NCBI GenBank assembly: GCA_001766905.1
Contig: MEKI01000091.1
Location: forward strand, 77,031-109,206
Length of the DNA stretch: 32,176 nucleotides
Source of the DNA: Acidobacteria bacterium RBG_13_68_16
GTDB lineage: Bacteria > Acidobacteriota > Thermoanaerobaculia > Thermoanaerobaculales > Thermoanaerobaculaceae
Reading direction: 5' to 3'
The translations under genes and the position numbers were made by a program. Below the pieces are notes generated by a model. It saw only the letters and a list, made by a program, of their open reading frames with translations, ran no database searches and was not told the DNA's origin. Of this stretch, positions 31,002-32,176 are shown piece after piece (positions within the stretch are counted from its first letter, which is position 1; every line of letters starts with the position of its first letter).

Positions 31002-32165
31002 TCAGGGCCGGGGCCGCGGTTCTCCCCGGAGTGCGCCGTGACTGCGGAGGATCTCGAGCACACGGTCGACGGGGAGCGCCTCGGCGACGTGGCCGCCGAA
31101 CCCGCGGGTTGTCGTGGCGGTAAACAGCGAGTTGAGCACCGCCTCTTCTGTTGCCTCCACGACCGAGAGGAACAGCGGCGAGAGGTCGTTGTCGGCGAGC
31201 ACCGTGACGGTGCGCACGCCGCGCACGCCGTTGGGAACACGACACGAAGGGTGCGTGCTGAACGCGATGGCGTAGTCCCCGCTGCCGTTGCTGGCGAACG
31301 CGCCCGTGCGCGCCAGGCCCATCGGCATGCGCGCCGCGAGCCGGCTTAGCTGGCGGGCGTCGAGGGGGGCATCGGTCGCGATCACGACCATGCAGGAACC
31401 TCGCTCGGGCGCAGCCAGCTCGTCCCTGAACGCGTGACGGCCCAGCTCGACGCCGACCGGGACGCCGGCTACCGTGAGGACCCCGTTGAAGTTGGTCTGG
31501 ACCAGCACGCCCACGGTCCACCCGCCGAGTGAGGGAGGCAGCCTGCGTGAGGCCGTCCCGATGCCACCCTTCCACCCGAGGCACTTGGTTCCCGTCCCGG
31601 CGCCCACGCACCCCTCCGTGACCGCGCCGCCAGCGGCGGCGCTAATCGCGGCGAGCAGCTGTTCGCGGCCAACCGGGCGCTTTCGGATGTCGGACAGGTC
31701 GCCGTCGTTGCACTCCCCGACCACCGGGTTGACCGAGAGCACCTCACCGTTGCCGGGCAGGCCGAGCACCCACTCGGCGAGCGCGTCGGCCACCCTCCAC
31801 GTGCTCAGCGTGCCTGTCAGCGCGATCGGCGTCTCGAGCGTTCCCAGCTCCTGCACCTGCGTCACGCCGGTGAGCTTGCCGAAGCCGTTGCCCACGAAGA
31901 TCGCCGCCGGAACCTTCTCCTGGAAGACGTTTCCGGAGTGGGGCAGCACAACGGTGACGCCGGTGCGGATGTCCTCGCCGGCGACGAGTGTGGCGTGCCC
32001 GACCTTGACCCCCGCGACGTCAGTGATCGCGTTGAGCGAGCCGTTGGGCAGAATACCCACCACGACGCCGACGTCGCGCGCCCTTGGGCGGGGCTGCTCG
32101 GCCGGGGATACGCTCGCAACGACGGTCAAGGCGGCGAGAGCGACGGGCACGAGCAGACGTTTCAT
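31002..32165 (-). CDS. P1-family (DmpA-like) Ntn-hydrolase aminopeptidase, secreted
   Basis: 387 aa from ATG 32165 with AGGAGG five bases upstream. Residues 1-23 (MKRLLVPVALAALTVVASVSPAE) are a signal peptide, so it acts outside the cytoplasm. Family blocks: ITDVAGVKVGHATL, TGVTVVLPHSGNVF, the LTGTLSTWRVADAL region, TEGCVGAGTGTKCLGWKGGIGTAS, VLVQTNFNG, and G256-S257 in ERGSCMVVIATDAPLD. By analogy with DmpA (G249-S250) the precursor self-cleaves before this serine, which becomes the nucleophile. Members release N-terminal D- or L-residues or beta-amino acids from small peptides. It is convergent with the lyase operon; the 78-base spacer has only a weak 6-bp inverted repeat (CGTCCT/AGGACG). 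Confidence 0.93.
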   Translation of the reverse strand: MKRLLVPVALAALTVVASVSPAEQPRPRARDVGVVVGILPNGSLNAITDVAGVKVGHATLVAGEDIRTGVTVVLPHSGNVFQEKVPAAIFVGNGFGKLTGVTQVQELGTLETPIALTGTLSTWRVADALAEWVLGLPGNGEVLSVNPVVGECNDGDLSDIRKRPVGREQLLAAISAAAGGAVTEGCVGAGTGTKCLGWKGGIGTASRRLPPSLGGWTVGVLVQTNFNGVLTVAGVPVGVELGRHAFRDELAAPERGSCMVVIATDAPLDARQLSRLAARMPMGLARTGAFASNGSGDYAIAFSTHPSCRVPNGVRGVRTVTVLADNDLSPLFLSVVEATEEAVLNSLFTATTTRGFGGHVAEALPVDRVLEILRSHGALRGEPRPRP

Positions 32166-32176
32166 GCATCCTCCTG

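Noticed and set aside
1-32176. CRISPR array, rRNA, riboswitch, insertion sequence or replication origin
   Set aside because: No regularly spaced direct repeats, rRNA sequence, transposase or DnaA-box cluster was seen. The palindromic repeats found are dispersed, not arrayed.

Overview
This is a GC-rich (roughly two-thirds G+C), gene-dense chromosomal segment of a bacterium. It carries 33 supported protein genes and one tRNA, with no rRNA, CRISPR array, insertion sequence or intact prophage. The mix of an ImuB/DnaE2 mutasome, a DUF4388 protein, MetRS with a C-terminal tRNA-binding domain, a pyruvoyl arginine decarboxylase next to a deoxyhypusine-synthase-like gene, and abundant GC-rich palindromic repeats would suit an Acidobacteriota-like or similar soil or sediment lineage. 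That placement is inference; no phylogenetic marker here settles it.

Layout. 1-4653: end of imuB (gene enters from the left edge) overlapping dnaE2, the translesion mutagenesis pair. Both genes contain extra in-frame DNA that looks like palindromic repeat elements. 4654-6969: repeat-rich spacer, two small membrane proteins, a phage-type ASCH-like protein and a two-helix channel-like protein. 7269-8277: two tandem single-domain response regulators of identical length; the second is cut by a TAA at codon 105, before its conserved lysine. 8475-11970: a run of small envelope-type genes (4-TM protein, tail-anchored protein with a duplicated motif, RidA-like protein, two NTF2-fold lipoproteins, a GlsB/YeaQ protein, a 58-aa membrane protein). 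12000-13553 (minus): a large multi-spanning membrane protein, then tRNA-Ser(UGA) with its own promoter. 13816-17504: AEC transporter, class III-type sirtuin overlapping RadC, and a DUF4388/GAF-like protein. 17623-19545: metG. 19654-21674: a LarA-family racemase and, convergent to it, a KynB-type cyclase. 21847-24423: a tight polyamine operon (pyruvoyl arginine decarboxylase, deoxyhypusine-synthase-like enzyme, agmatinase) behind a recognisable promoter. 24622-26996: a dicarboxylate symporter, an alpha/beta-barrel-like protein and an SRPBCC protein. 27030-28715 (minus): a PAS-PAS-PP2C phosphatase, divergent from a DUF4442 hotdog protein and a tyrosine phenol-lyase/tryptophanase relative, with a CRP/FNR-like operator between them. 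31002-32165 (minus): a secreted P1-family (DmpA-like) aminopeptidase.

How it fits together. The clearest pathway is arginine to agmatine to putrescine (decarboxylase plus agmatinase). A third enzyme has the catalytic lysine of deoxyhypusine synthase, although no eIF5A is expected in a bacterium, so its product is open. The lyase at 29550 keeps the PLP and carboxylate-binding residues of tyrosine phenol-lyase but has lost both side chains that recognise the phenol, so its substrate is also open. The most unusual sequence-level feature is the set of palindromic repeats lying inside reading frames (imuB twice, dnaE2 once), with related copies in nearby spacers.
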